DNA of 64,000 nucleotides from Musa acuminata AAA Group (GCF_036884655.1 NC_088342.1:37781001-37845000); one strand, 5' to 3'; shown: positions 37,828-48,739, numbered from the stretch's first letter. Made by a program: numbers and translations. Notes: a model not told the origin generated them from the letters alone.

Positions 37828-39315
37828 TGTTCTTAATAAGTTGTTTTTAATTTAGTTTAAAAAAATTATATAATTTTTTTAAAAAATTTCATGTTTAATA
37901 ATATAATGAAAATATAAAAATTGGGATCATGCTAGTAATTTTGAAAATGATAATAAAAATTACATATTTTATGTTAAAGGAATAAAATATTAGATTTAAA
38001 TCTAATAATAATCCTATGTATGTTTTTCAAGAAGAAATAATGTGTATTTTTTATTTTGATTGAAATCATGCTTGATGTTTTAATGATGCAATAATGTAAT
38101 AAAATGTTAAATATAAATCTAATGCTTCTACACTTAACAAGATTAATCATATTATTTCTCAATTTTAATTAAAGATGCTCTATGATTAATGATATCAAGT
38201 TTCATTTGAGGTAATGATTTGATATCATGCTCACTAAGTTTATGTTTCGAATTTATGCATGATGATTTTTGAGATTTATAGATTATCGATTTTTATGATA
38301 ATGAACGTGGCCTTTCGGTTTTAAACTATGATGTATGTTTTCATACGAAAAATTTGATCATGCTTATATGAAAATTGTTGTAAAGGAAAAAAGAGATACA
38401 AAATTATATTCTTCCCTTCTTTTTGACAATGACAAAGGGGGAGATAGCTAGCTTGCTAGCTAGCTTGCACAAGTTAAAAAGATGCACAAATCTTGCCAAC
38501 TTTCATATGTGTAAAATTTGCTAGCTCACAAATTGTAAGGAGAAAAACTTGCTTACTTGCTAGTACATCTAAAGAGAAGATACAAACGTACTTCATGTAG
38601 CTTGCTTCATGTAAAATATTGTATCTTGCTAGCTTATTATCTTGCATCATTTTTCAAAAACTTGCTAGCCTTCATACTTCAAAGAGAAGTAACACTTGCC
38701 AAATTGCTAGCTTGATTATTGTAAAATAATGTAAAATTTTGCTAGCTTGCACTTTGCAAAGGAAGCAAAAATGACACTTCTCAAAAGAGAAGAAAGAGCA
38801 TGTTATCTTGAACATCACTATCATGCCAATCTCAAGAAGCAAAACTTGCAACTTGCACATTGCAATAGGAAGCAAGAATCGCTAGCCTACACACTTCAAC
38901 AAGAAAGCTATCTTGCATTTGCTTTCGAAATTTTTGCTAGTTTGTATGTTGTAAACTTGCTATCTTACTACCTTGCATATCTAAAACTTGATAGCTTGCA
39001 TGATGTAACACTTGCTAAATTTTCTAGCTTACAAATTGCATGATGATAAAACTTGATATTATGTTTTTCATGCAATGATTTGAACTTATATCTCAAACAC
39101 TTGATAGTTGGAACTTCTCCTTTTTGTTGATGATAAAGGGGGAGAAGTATGATCATGTTATGCATGATGACGTGTTGTAAATATTTATGATGAAATTTGT
39201 AATGACTTGAATTCGGCTTGAATTTAAGGTTCTATCAATATGACATATTGATAGGGGAAGTTTGTTTAAACTCCGGGAGTTAAGGTTAACTCCATCATCA
39301 ATTGGTTGTCATCAT
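37828..39315 (+). other. Non-coding spacer of element B
   Basis: AT-rich with no pol domain. CTAGC/TTGC-type motifs are dense at 38,440-39,040 (for example GCTAGCTTGCTAGCTAGC near 38,446). The hairpin cluster is at 39,113-39,293. Confidence 0.6.
39113..39293 (+). other. Hairpin cluster before the polypurine tract, copy B
   Basis: Stem 1 at 39113-39148 (ACTTCTCCTTTTT with AAAGGGGGAGAAGT). Stem 2 at 39232-39254 (CTATCAATATG with CATATTGATAG, 1-base centre). A GAAGTTT/AAACTCC stem follows, then stem 3 at 39276-39293 (GGAGTTAA with TTAACTCC). Confidence 0.65.
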
Positions 39316-39330
39316 AAAAAAGGGGGAGAT

Positions 39331-40198
39331 TGTTGAATCACAGATTTTGATGATGAAACCAATTGATAGTATTTATGATTTGATATATATTTTGAATGAC
39401 GCGGGATGCTTCGATCAGGGAGAGACAATTAAAATAGGAAGAATCATGTTTGGCCAGAGGAATACATGTCAAAAGATTGGACGTCGGGCCGGAGGATTGG
39501 TCAACAGATCGATAGAAGGCTTCGGGCTATGGATTCGGGCATCGGGCCAAGAAGAGCGAATATTGCATCAAGGATATTAGAGTTGCGGAGATCAACTAGC
39601 CGATTGGGCAATAGGTCGCAAGATTGAATGATGCGCCAAAGAATCGGACGAAGTGTCGATGGACCAATGACATGCCGGACAATATGATTCATACTTAGTA
39701 ATAATTGTCTAGATTGAAGTGTATTTTTGTGTGTGCAGGATTAACTACGATAGCAATGCATAAAGCAAAATGAAGTCCTAGAGTCAAGAACGCGATTTCG
39801 TTGGGAGTTTGAGAGTTCGTGGGGAGTTCAAGAGTTCGTCGGAAGTCTGGACGTTTGTCGGAAGTTCTGCCGGAACCAACCGAGAAGTCTAGGAGCTTGC
39901 TAAAGAAGCTCATTGGAACTCACCAAGAAGATCATCATGAAGTCCAGGAGCTTGCCGGGAGACCGTCTGAACATTGCCGAGAGATCATCGGAAGTTCGTC
40001 AGAAGATCGCCGGAATCTCACCGGAAGAAACTTATCTTGCTTAGATTATGTCTTAGGAATTATAGTTAGCACATAATTAGAGTTCGGATTGGGAGGTAAT
40101 CCCATCAACTCTGTTAGGGATCAATTGGGCCCAAAGTTGGGCTGGTTTGGGTCGGATTCAAGGCCCAACCAGGATGATGAAACCTTGGCCGGCGGTGG
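39331..40198 (+). repeat. 3' LTR of element B, first part
   Basis: Starts TGTTGAATC right after the polypurine tract. It is interrupted by element C within the palindromic motif region and resumes at 46153, reaching a TATA box near 46,365 and the end CCTAACA at 46762. Confidence 0.87.
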
Positions 40199-41767
40199 TG
40201 TTGAATCTCGAATTTTGATGATGAAGCTAATTGATAATTGTTTATGTTTTAATCTGCGTTTTGAGTGATGCAAGATGCTTCGATCAGGATGAAACAATTA
40301 AAGCAGGAAAAATCATGTTGGGTCGGAGGAACATGTTAGAAGATTGGACATCGGGCCAGAGAATCGGTCGACGTATCGATAGAAGGCTTCGGGCCATGGA
40401 TTCGGGCATCGGCCCAAGAAGAGCGGATATTATGCTAAGGATATCGGAGTTGCAGAGTCAACTAGCCGATTGAGCAATAGGCCGTAAGAGAGGACGATGC
40501 GCCGAAGAATCGGACGAAGCGTCGAGGGACCAATGACATACTAGACAACATGATTAATGCTTTGTATTAATTGTCTAGATCGAAATGTATTTTACATGTG
40601 CAGGATTAACTACGATAGCAAGGCATGAAGCAAAATGAAGTCCCGGAGTCAAGAACACGATTTCGTTGGGAGTTTGAGAGTTCGTCGGAAGTCCGGATGT
40701 TTATCGAAAGTTCTGGCAGAACCAGCCGAGAAGTCTCGGAGCTTGCTAGAGAAGCTCATCGGAACTCGCTAAGAAGATCATCGTGAAGTCTAGGAGCTTG
40801 CCGGGAGTCCACTGGAACATTACCGAGAGTTCATCGGAAGTTCACCGGAAGATCACCAGAAGCTCGCTGGAAGAAACCAAGACATAGGGACTTGTTTAGC
40901 TTAGCAAATATCTTAGGAATCATAGTTAGCATGTAATTGGGTTTGGATTTGGGTCAACCCAATTAGGGGTCAACTAGGCCTATGTAAAGATTGTGTTGGG
41001 CCCAATAAGAGGCCCAAACAGTGTCCCAAGAAGTCTCACCGTCGTGGCATAGTCTTTGAGACTATGTCAGGCAGTGGTATCGCCAGTCTGGGTGGTTGTA
41101 CCACCTCTGTCAGGGTGCCAGGCAGTGGTACCGCCAGTCTGGGCGGTAGCACCGCTTAGCACAGCCTCCCAGGCGATGGTACCGCCCGTGCCCGGGAAAC
41201 CCGGGATGAGATATTTTTAGGCTCAAAGTTTGAATCAACTTGAAGCCTATAAATACCTCTCTTATCCCTGGTTAAAACACACAAGCATAAAGTATTCAAA
41301 AGTGAGAAAACATTGCTACAATCTCTTTAGAAAATCCCTTCACTCTAAGTTTAGAATTTTGTAAGAGAGGAGTAAGTGCTTGTAAGGGTTGTCTCCTAAA
41401 CTCGTGAAAAGGAGAAGAGGGGTGTAAGAAAGAGGTTGATATTTGCCTATAAAGGAAGATCGATAGTGGATGTCGGTGGCCTCGATGGAAGAGAAATCAG
41501 CGGAGTGGATGTAGGTCACGACGACCGAACCACTATAAATTGGTGTGTTCTTTGGTTTGCATTTCTGTTTAGCAATTTACCTTACTGCAAACCTCTTTAA
41601 TTTCTTACTATCTTCAATTCATTTACGAATGTGTTTCAAGTTAAGATATTTTCGAGATCAGTTTTCAATGTAAATGGTTTTATCGAAACAAAAGGTTTTT
41701 TGAAGACGTGATTTTACCGCTGCACTAATTCACCCCCCCTCTCTTAGTGCCGACCCCGTTACTAATA
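40199..41767 (+). repeat. 5' LTR of element C
   Basis: TGTTGAATCTCG to CCCGTTACTAATA. Palindromic motif cluster at about 41,040-41,200 (five variants), TATA box TATAAATACC at about 41,248, C-run near 41,732. Confidence 0.9.
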
Positions 41768-41817
41768 ATTGGTCTCAAAGCCTCGTAATTTCTCAGTTGA
41801 TTTAACACCCAAGGGAA

Positions 41818-42766
41818 ATAACTCTTTTCGGCTTTCAAGAGGGTCACTCTCTCATTCGTCCTCCCTTTTTCAATGGGATAGACTACACATTTTGGAAAAC
41901 TCGAATGAGAGTTTTCTTAATTTTTTTGGATTTGAACTTATAGAACATTATCGAATCCAGTTTTAAAAGGTCTTCTCTTCCGATGAAAGATTGGAATAGT
42001 TTGGAGAAGAAGACATTTTCTTTAAATGCTAGAGCTATGAACACTCTATTTTGCGCTTTAGACAAAAACGAATTTAATCGGGTTTCTATGTACGAAACGA
42101 CATTCAATATTTGCCATATTCTCAAAATCACGCATGAAGGCACGAATAGAGTTAAAGATTCTAAGATTAACCTTTTAATGCATGATTTTAAACTTTTTCA
42201 TATGAAACCAAGCGAAATCGTTATTGATATGTACACCCGTTTTACGGATGTCGTCAATGGTTTAAAAGGACTTGGTAAAAGCTTTTCGAATTTTAAACTC
42301 ATTAACAAGATCTTAAGATCACTTTCTAAGAATTGGGAATCGAAAGTAATGACAATACAAGAAACAAAAGATTTAAATATTTTTTCACTTGAAGAACTTA
42401 TCAGCTCGTTGATGACATATGAAATGGTGCACAATGCATATGATGAACATGATGAATAAAATCACCTTCCAAAGAACATAAAGGATTTGGTACTTAGAAC
42501 AATTGAAGACCATTCGAGTATAAGTTCAAGTGATGGTGAACTTGAACTCATAAAGAAATTTAAAAAGTTAATAAAATAAAAAATAAAAAAATAAAAAGAA
42601 CGTAACTACTTGCTTTGAACGTAAGAAGAAAAAAGAACTTTGGGATGAATCGAGCTCCTCCGAAGACGAGGAGAAAATCAACAAAGGCGAGGTGGCAAAC
42701 TACGCCTTAACGACTTCCGACGATGAGGTAATCAAAATACTTTTAGTTTATTTTAAAATTACATAA
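41818..42766 (+). pseudogene. gag of element C (UBN2/Copia-type), start codon lost
   Basis: Collinear with the gag of B, but the start codon has become ATA (41,818). A stop replaces Trp after FLDLNL. Then a long open stretch (41,983-42,459) holds KKTFSLNARAMNTLFCALDK, LMHDFKLFHMKPSE and KNWESKVMTIQETKDL. Further stops follow from 42,457. Dead copy. Confidence 0.85.
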
Positions 42767-44535
42767 TGCTTCTCATGACTTATTTTTAATTTAGTTTAAG
42801 AAAATTAAATATTTTTCTTTGAATTGTATGTTTAATGAAAATGCAAAAATAAAATTAGATCATGCTTACCTTTCTAATGATTTTAAAAAATAATCGTGAA
42901 AAATATATATTTTATAATAAACAAACAAAATGATTTTGATTAAAAATATGAAATCATGCTTGATGAAATAATGTAATCATGCTTAATAAATCTATATTTC
43001 GAAATTATGCATGATGATCCTTGTGATTTATGGATTATCGATTTTTATGGTAATAAATGTGGTTTTTTTGGTTTTAAACGTTGATGCATATTTTTATTTA
43101 GCATAAATAAAAAAGGTATGCTTTTATGAAGTAAATCACATAAATTGAAACAACTAAAAAGATAAAAGTATTTTTCTTGAAAATTATTTTTCTCTATCTT
43201 ATTGACTTTGATGAATCTATCTAATCTTTTTATGAATCTTTGGAAAATGATTTTGATTTGACGATTTGAATTTGAATAAATTTTTATTCAAACCATGATT
43301 TTGATCTCTTGGAATTACTTGAGATATTTTTTTTCAAGATCTCTTCTTTGTACTCCTATGATTTTTTCTTGATATTTTATTTAAAGAAGAGATTTACAAT
43401 ATGAATCATGTCTTTTGATATTTAATTGGTCTTATCCTTCGTGACATGATTTCTTTGTATTTATGGCTTATATGGCTTGAAATGTTTTGGAATGATGCAT
43501 GCAACACTATGATTTTTTAAAATAATATAAAAATTAATAATTATCATTTTCTAAAATAATACTCTAGAATGATGATTTGGAATCATGCATGTATTGATGA
43601 TTTTATATTTTATATACATGATGATTTGTTATTATGTATATAATACTTTAACTTATGATAATGATGCATACAATGATGAAATATTCATGATAAAATAATT
43701 GTTTTGACATTCATGACTTGAATTTTTTTCTATGCTATTTTCCTTTGTCATGATTTGAAAATTATTGTAAAGGAAAAAAGAGATACAAAATTATTGTAAA
43801 AAATATACTAGCTTGCACAATTCAAGAATGAAACAAAATTTGCTAACTTATGCATCGCAAAGAAAAGCAACAGTTGCTAGTTTAGACATCATAAAGAGAA
43901 GCAAAAAGCTTGCTTATCTCAAAAGATGTAAAACTTTGCCAACTTTCATATGTGTAAAATTTGCTAGCGTGCATTTTGCAAAGGAAGCAAAAATGACACT
44001 TCTCAAAAGAGAAGAAAGAGCTTGCTATCTTGAACTTCACTAGTTTGCCTATCTTAAGAAACAAAAATTGCAACAGTGCTATCTTGCCTATCCCAAGAAG
44101 CAAAACATGCTAAACTTGTACATCTAGCAAAATTTACAAACTTGTATATTTCAAGAAACAAGAGTTGCTTTCTTGAACATCTCAAAATTACTAGCTTGCA
44201 TGTTTTTAAATTATTATAAAATTATTGATAGCTTACATGATGTAACACTTGCTAAATTTTTTAGCTTACAAAATTGTATGATGATAAAATTTGATATTAT
44301 GTTTGTCATACAATGATTTGAACTTATATTCTAAACACATGGGAATTGAACTTCTCCTTTTTGTTGATGACAAAAAGGGAGAAGTATATTGATGTTATGC
44401 ATAATTTTATCATGACATGTTTGCTTGAATTTTTGAATCCAAGAGTCTCTGTCAATACGACATATTGATAGGGGGAGTTTGTTTAAACTTCGGGAGTTAA
44501 GGTTATAACTCCATCATCAATTGGTTGTCATCATC
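42767..44535 (+). other. Non-coding spacer of element C
   Basis: AT-rich, no pol domains. TTGCTAGCTTGC-type motifs lie at about 43,800-44,270. The hairpin cluster lies at 44,350-44,511. Confidence 0.6.
44350..44511 (+). other. Hairpin cluster before the polypurine tract, copy C
   Basis: Stem 1 at 44350-44385 (ACTTCTCCTTTTTG with CAAAAAGGGAGAAGT, 14-15 bp with one bulge). Stem 2 near 44,449-44,470 (weaker through mutations in its left arm). A GAGTTT/AAACTT stem follows, then stem 3 at 44,492-44,511 with a TA insertion. Confidence 0.6.
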
Positions 44536-44549
44536 AAAAAGGGGGAGAT

Positions 44550-46147
44550 TGTTGAATCTCAGATTTTGATGATGAAACCAATTGATAATTGTTTATATTT
44601 TAATCTGCGTTTTGAGTGACGCAGGATGCTTCGATCAGGATGAGACAATTAAAGCAGAAAAAATCATGTTGGGCCGAAGGAACATGTCAGAAGATTAGAT
44701 GTCGGGCTAGAGGATCGGTCGACGTATCGACAGAAGGCTTCGAGCCATGGATTCGGGCATCGAGTCAAGAAGAGCGGATATTGCGCCAAGGATATCTAAG
44801 TTACGGAGTCAACTGGCCAATTGGGCAATAGGCCGCAAGAGAGGACTATGCGCCGAAGAATCGAACGAAGCATCGAGGGACCAATGACATGCTAGACAAC
44901 ATGATTAATACTTAGTATTAATTATCTAGATCGAATTGTGTTTTACATATGCAGGATTAACTACGATAGCAAGGCATGAAGCAAAATGAAGTCCCGAAGT
45001 CAAGGACGTGATTTCGTTGGGAGTTCGAGAGTTCGTCGGAAGTCCGGACGTTCGTAAGAGGTTCTGGCGGAACCAGTTGAGAAGTCTCAGAGCTTGCTAG
45101 AGAAGCTCATCGGAACTCACTAAGAAGATCGTCGTGAAGTCTAGGAGCTTGCCGGGAGTCTGCCGGAACATTGCCGAGAGTTCGTCGGAAGTTCGCCGAA
45201 AGATCGTTGGAAGCTCGTCGGAAGAAACCAAGACATAGGGACTTGTTTAGCTTAGCAAATGCCTTAGGAATCGTAATTAACACATAATTGTATTTGGATT
45301 TGGGCCAACCCAATTAGGGGTCAGCTAGGCCCATGTAAGGATTGTGTTGGGCCCAATAAGAGGCTCAAACAGTGCCCCAAGAAGTTTTACCGTCGTGGCA
45401 TAGTCTTCAAGAATGTGTCAGGCGGTGCCATTGCCAGTCTGGGCAGTTGTACAGCCCCTGTCAGGGTGTCAGGTGATGGTACCGCCAGTCTAGGTGATAG
45501 CACCACCTAGCACAGCCTCCCAGGCGGTGGTACCGCCCAACACAAGCGGTGGTACTACCCGTGCCCAGGAAACCCGGGATGAGATTTTTTTAGGCTCAAA
45601 GTTTGAATTAACTTGAAGCCTATAAATACCCCTCTCATCCTTGGTTAAAACACACAAGCATAGAGTATTCAAAAATGAGAAAACGCTGCTACAATCTCTT
45701 TAAAAAATCTCTCCTCCACTCTAAGTTTAGAATTCTATAAGAGAGTGAGTGCTCGTAAGAGTTGTCTCCTAAAGCCGTGAAAAGGAGAAAAGGAGTGTAA
45801 GAAGGAGGTTGATCTTCGTCTATAAAGGAAGATTGATAGTGGATGCCGGTGGCCTCGACGGAAGAGGAATCGGCAGAGTGGATGTAGGTCATGACGACCG
45901 AACTACTATAAATTGGCATGTTCTCTGGTTTACATTTCTGTTTAGCAATTTACCTTACTACAAACCTCTTTAATTGCTTACTGCATTCAATTCATTTACG
46001 AATGTGTTTCAAGTTAAGATATTTCTGAGATCGATTTTCAACGTAAACAATTTTATCGAAACGAAAGGTTTTTTGAATACATGATTTTACCGCTGCACTA
46101 ATTCACCCGCCCCCCCCCCCGTCTTAGTGCCGACCCCATTCCTAATA
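44550..46147 (+). repeat. 3' LTR of element C
   Basis: Matches the 5' LTR throughout. Palindromic motif cluster at about 45,400-45,560, TATA box TATAAATACC at about 45,621, long C-run at about 46,110. Confidence 0.9.
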
Positions 46148-46883
46148 GGTGGCACCGCTTGGGGAATAGCACCCTAGGAAATCTAGGTGGTGGTACCGCC
46201 GACAATAATGTTGCCAGTAGTGGTATCGCTCTTGTTAGGTGATTGTACTGCCCAGTATCAGATCTGTGACAGTAGTACCGCCTAGGAACGGTGGTGGTAC
46301 CACTAGCACCCAAGAAACATGGGATGAGACCTTTTTAGGCTTCGAGTTTGAATCAACTTAAAGTCTATAAATACCCCTCTCATCCCTGGTTAACTTACAC
46401 AAGTACAGAGAATTTAAAAAGGGAAAAACGTTGCTGTAATCTCTTGTGAGAATCCTCCTCTTCTAGTGTAAGTGTTAAAATAGTTTGAGAGAGGAGTGAG
46501 TGTTTGTAAAGGTTGTCTCCTAAACCTATGAAAAGGAGAAGAGGGGTGTAAGAAAGAGGTTGATCTTCGCCTATTAAAGGAAGATCGATAGTGGATGCCG
46601 GTGGTCTCGACGGAAGAGAAATCGGTGGAGTAGATGTAGGTCACGCTTTCAAGTTTTCGAAATCGATTTTATCGTACGAAATGAAAGAAATTTTTAGAAC
46701 CATGATTTTTACCGCTACACTAATTCATCCCCCCCCCTCTTAGTGCCGACTCATTCCTAACACTTTCAAGATAAAGACATTTCCGATATTGATTTTATCG
46801 AAACGAATATCTTATGAAATGATATTTTTATCGCTGCACTAATTCACCCCCCTTCTTAGTGCTGACTCGTTCCTAACAATAAT

Positions 46884-48172
46884 AAATAAGAATTAAGAAC
46901 ATAAACAGAAACAACATCTTTATTAATTTCAGAATCATTATCAACAATAGATAATTTGACCATTTCCTCAACAGAATAATCTTTTTCAACAAAAGTTCCA
47001 TTACGGGATAGAATTAACTTTTCAGATTCAAATATAGATTTAATTCTAGGTTTGGCAAGGAGATTCCCACTTATTAAATTTCTACTGATATTTGGTACAT
47101 GAAGAATATTCGTAAGAGTGACTTTCTTTCCCAATGTGAAAGTAAGTTCTATATTTCTCTTGCCATCCACCTTAGAATGAACTTCATTTCTTATTTGAAT
47201 CTTTTGTCTATCCATGACTTCTTTGTAAGTCTTGAAGAGTATCTTATTATAGCAAACATGGACGGTAGCACAAGTATCATACCACCAACCATAAACCTTA
47301 CCAAATATGATATTCACTTCGCTCAGTGTAACGACTATATTATCATCTCCCTCAATAGAGTTGATTTTTGGTTTCTAGTCATTTTTAAATCTATAATCCC
47401 TAGCAAAATAATCAAGTTTTCTATAAAAAAAATAACCTCCACTTTTTACCTTCTTAAATTTTTTTTTTTCTTTTGGGGCCAAAATGATTCTCTTTATTTT
47501 GCTTGCTTTTGTTGAAATTCATAGGTTGATTCATGACATTTGCTTTTGTATTGCTCACTCTTATCTCTCATCCTTGATTCCTCCTCGATTCAAAGATGTT
47601 TTTGAATTTGCTCCAAAGTGATGTTCTTGGAGTCATGCAAAATCTTCTTCCTATATCCTTTCTAAAATGAAGGCAACTTGGCTATTATAACCCCTACTTG
47701 AATGGGTTCAAGAAGTTTGATTTTTTTAGCTCTCAATTAATTAAAAATGACCTGCAACTTATGCACTTATGCTAAGATTGACTTGTCATTCATAAACTTA
47801 TAATCAAAATATTTAAAAATTAAAAATTTCTTTGTACCTTCCTCCTTGGTTTGATACTTGAATTCCAAATCAGTTTAAATTACTTTTGTAGATAGTTTCA
47901 TTATATAAAGATCATAAAGTCGATTGGAAAGAGCATTCAGAATATATCCTCTACACATAACTTCATCTTTATTTCTCGTCTTTTATTCAACTTTGACTTC
48001 ATCATTGTCATTATCGGTTGGATCAAGAATTAGTAGAATATGAACTTATCTTGTCTTGCCGATGGGTAAAATTCATCTTATTAAAATGAACTAAACAAAT
48101 AAAATATTGATTTAACAATTTGATGGTATTTTTATTGGTGAATTTGTATAAACTCACAAACTATTATTTTTA
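46884..48172 (-). pseudogene. Copia gag-protease part (5' half of host element)
   Basis: Minus strand. At about 47,600 a gag-like stretch, ITLEQIQKHL, stop, IEEESRMRDK. At about 47,440-47,380 a degraded zinc knuckle, GYFFYRKLDYFARDYRF, where the CCHC ligands are mostly Tyr. At 47,290-46,900 the protease and following linker: WWYDTCATVHVCYNK, RNEVHSKVDGKRNIELTFT, ILHVPNISRNLISGNLL and SVYVLNSY. The last sits right at the junction with element A; the sequence resumes beyond A with LWHDRLVH. Confidence 0.85.
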
Positions 48173-48690
48173 GATTATTATAATATAACAATGAAGAGGA
48201 GGAACATAAAAACCAATTATAAATAACAAATACAAGATAAAAAATATTAGAGAAAATATATTTAGACTTGAAAAGTATATAAATACTTTCCTAAAAATAA
48301 TATTTATATCTTTTCTCAACAAGATTTCTATGGGTTTAATGTAAATAGTTTTAATAGATAACAAAATTACTATAGGTATAATACAAATAGTTTTAGTAAA
48401 TATGATAAGCCGATATGTATTGAGTAAATAATAAAGTATCTTCAGATAAGAATTAGATAATGTTTAATTCAATCGAGAGTTATTTTTTTGAAGTTAAGAA
48501 AGAAAAGAATCAAAAAGAAAAAAATTATTATAATTTATTCTCAAATACTTATTTATAGATATTTTCACAAAATACATGACCTTTAATAAATAACTATAAA
48601 AAATAACTATAAAATAAACTATCTTTTTAAAATTTTAAATGTATAATAATTGCCATTCCTTTTTTTTATATATTTGAACAATTTATAACA
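48173..48690 (-). repeat. 5' LTR of the host Copia element
   Basis: Homologous to 22,913-23,354. The inner edge at about 48,173 is blurred by mutation; the outer edge (TTTATAACA) is followed by the ATATT duplication. No clear primer-binding site survives beside it. Confidence 0.8.
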
Positions 48691-48739
48691 ATATTATCTT
48701 ATACACCAAAAATGTACATCCTCAAATGAACGAAATATT

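Larger units (their letters stand above)
40199..46147 (+). mobile_element. Element C: gag-only LTR retrotransposon inside B's 3' LTR
   Basis: Innermost and uninterrupted, 5,949 bases, flanked by GGTGG duplications (40194-40198 and 46148-46152). 5' LTR 40199-41767 (1,569 bases), primer site TTGGTCTCAAAGCC (41,769-41,782), gag 41,818-42,766, spacer to 44,535, polypurine tract AAAAAGGGGGAGA (about 44,536-44,548), and 3' LTR 44550-46147 (1,598 bases). In the first 180 bases of the two LTRs I count about 18 differences, all transitions, so the insertion is not recent even though it is the youngest layer. Confidence 0.92.
35334..46762 (+). mobile_element. Element B: gag-only LTR retrotransposon inside A's 3' LTR
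   Basis: Flanked by CTTTC duplications (35329-35333 and 46763-46767). 5' LTR 35334-36824, primer site TTATATCAGAGCC (about 36,826-36,838), gag 36,874-37,827, spacer to about 39,317, polypurine tract AAAAAAGGGGGAGAT (about 39,316-39,330), and 3' LTR 39331-40198 continued at 46153-46762 after element C. No pol domains. The second part of the 3' LTR lacks about 100 bases around 46,640 compared with the 5' LTR. Confidence 0.9.
28155..46878 (+). mobile_element. Element A: gag-only LTR retrotransposon, outermost of the family nest
   Basis: Flanked by ATAAT duplications (28150-28154 and 46879-46883) inside the Copia GAG-pre-integrase region. 5' LTR 28155-30987 (interrupted by a solo LTR), primer site at about 30,989-31,002 (TTACTATCAAAGCC, decayed from TGGTATCAGAGCC), gag 31,037-31,991, AT-rich spacer to 34,140, polypurine tract at about 34,142-34,155, and 3' LTR 34156-35333 continued at 46768-46878 after element B. 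No protease, integrase, reverse transcriptase or RNase H was found, so it depends on enzymes from elsewhere. The 5' LTR starts TATTGAATC and the 3' LTR CGGTGAATC; both are mutated from the family's TGTTGAATC. Confidence 0.88.
22913..48690 (-). mobile_element. Ty1/Copia element (host of the nest), split by later insertions
   Basis: Complete but dead Copia element on the minus strand. LTR-like ends begin TG (22913) and end CA (48690) and are flanked by ATATT direct repeats (22908-22912 and 48691-48695). Reading the minus strand from the right gives 5' LTR, gag with degraded zinc knuckle, protease, GAG-pre-integrase, integrase, reverse transcriptase, RNase H and 3' LTR: the Copia order. Removing the solo LTR at 25,337-27,068 and element A at 28,155-46,878 (with their target copies) leaves about 5.3 kb, a normal Copia size. 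Many stops and lost catalytic residues show it is old. Confidence 0.9.

Noticed and set aside
47099..47515. 138-codon plus-strand frame
   Set aside because: Antisense to the Copia protease/gag region, which is clearly read on the minus strand.
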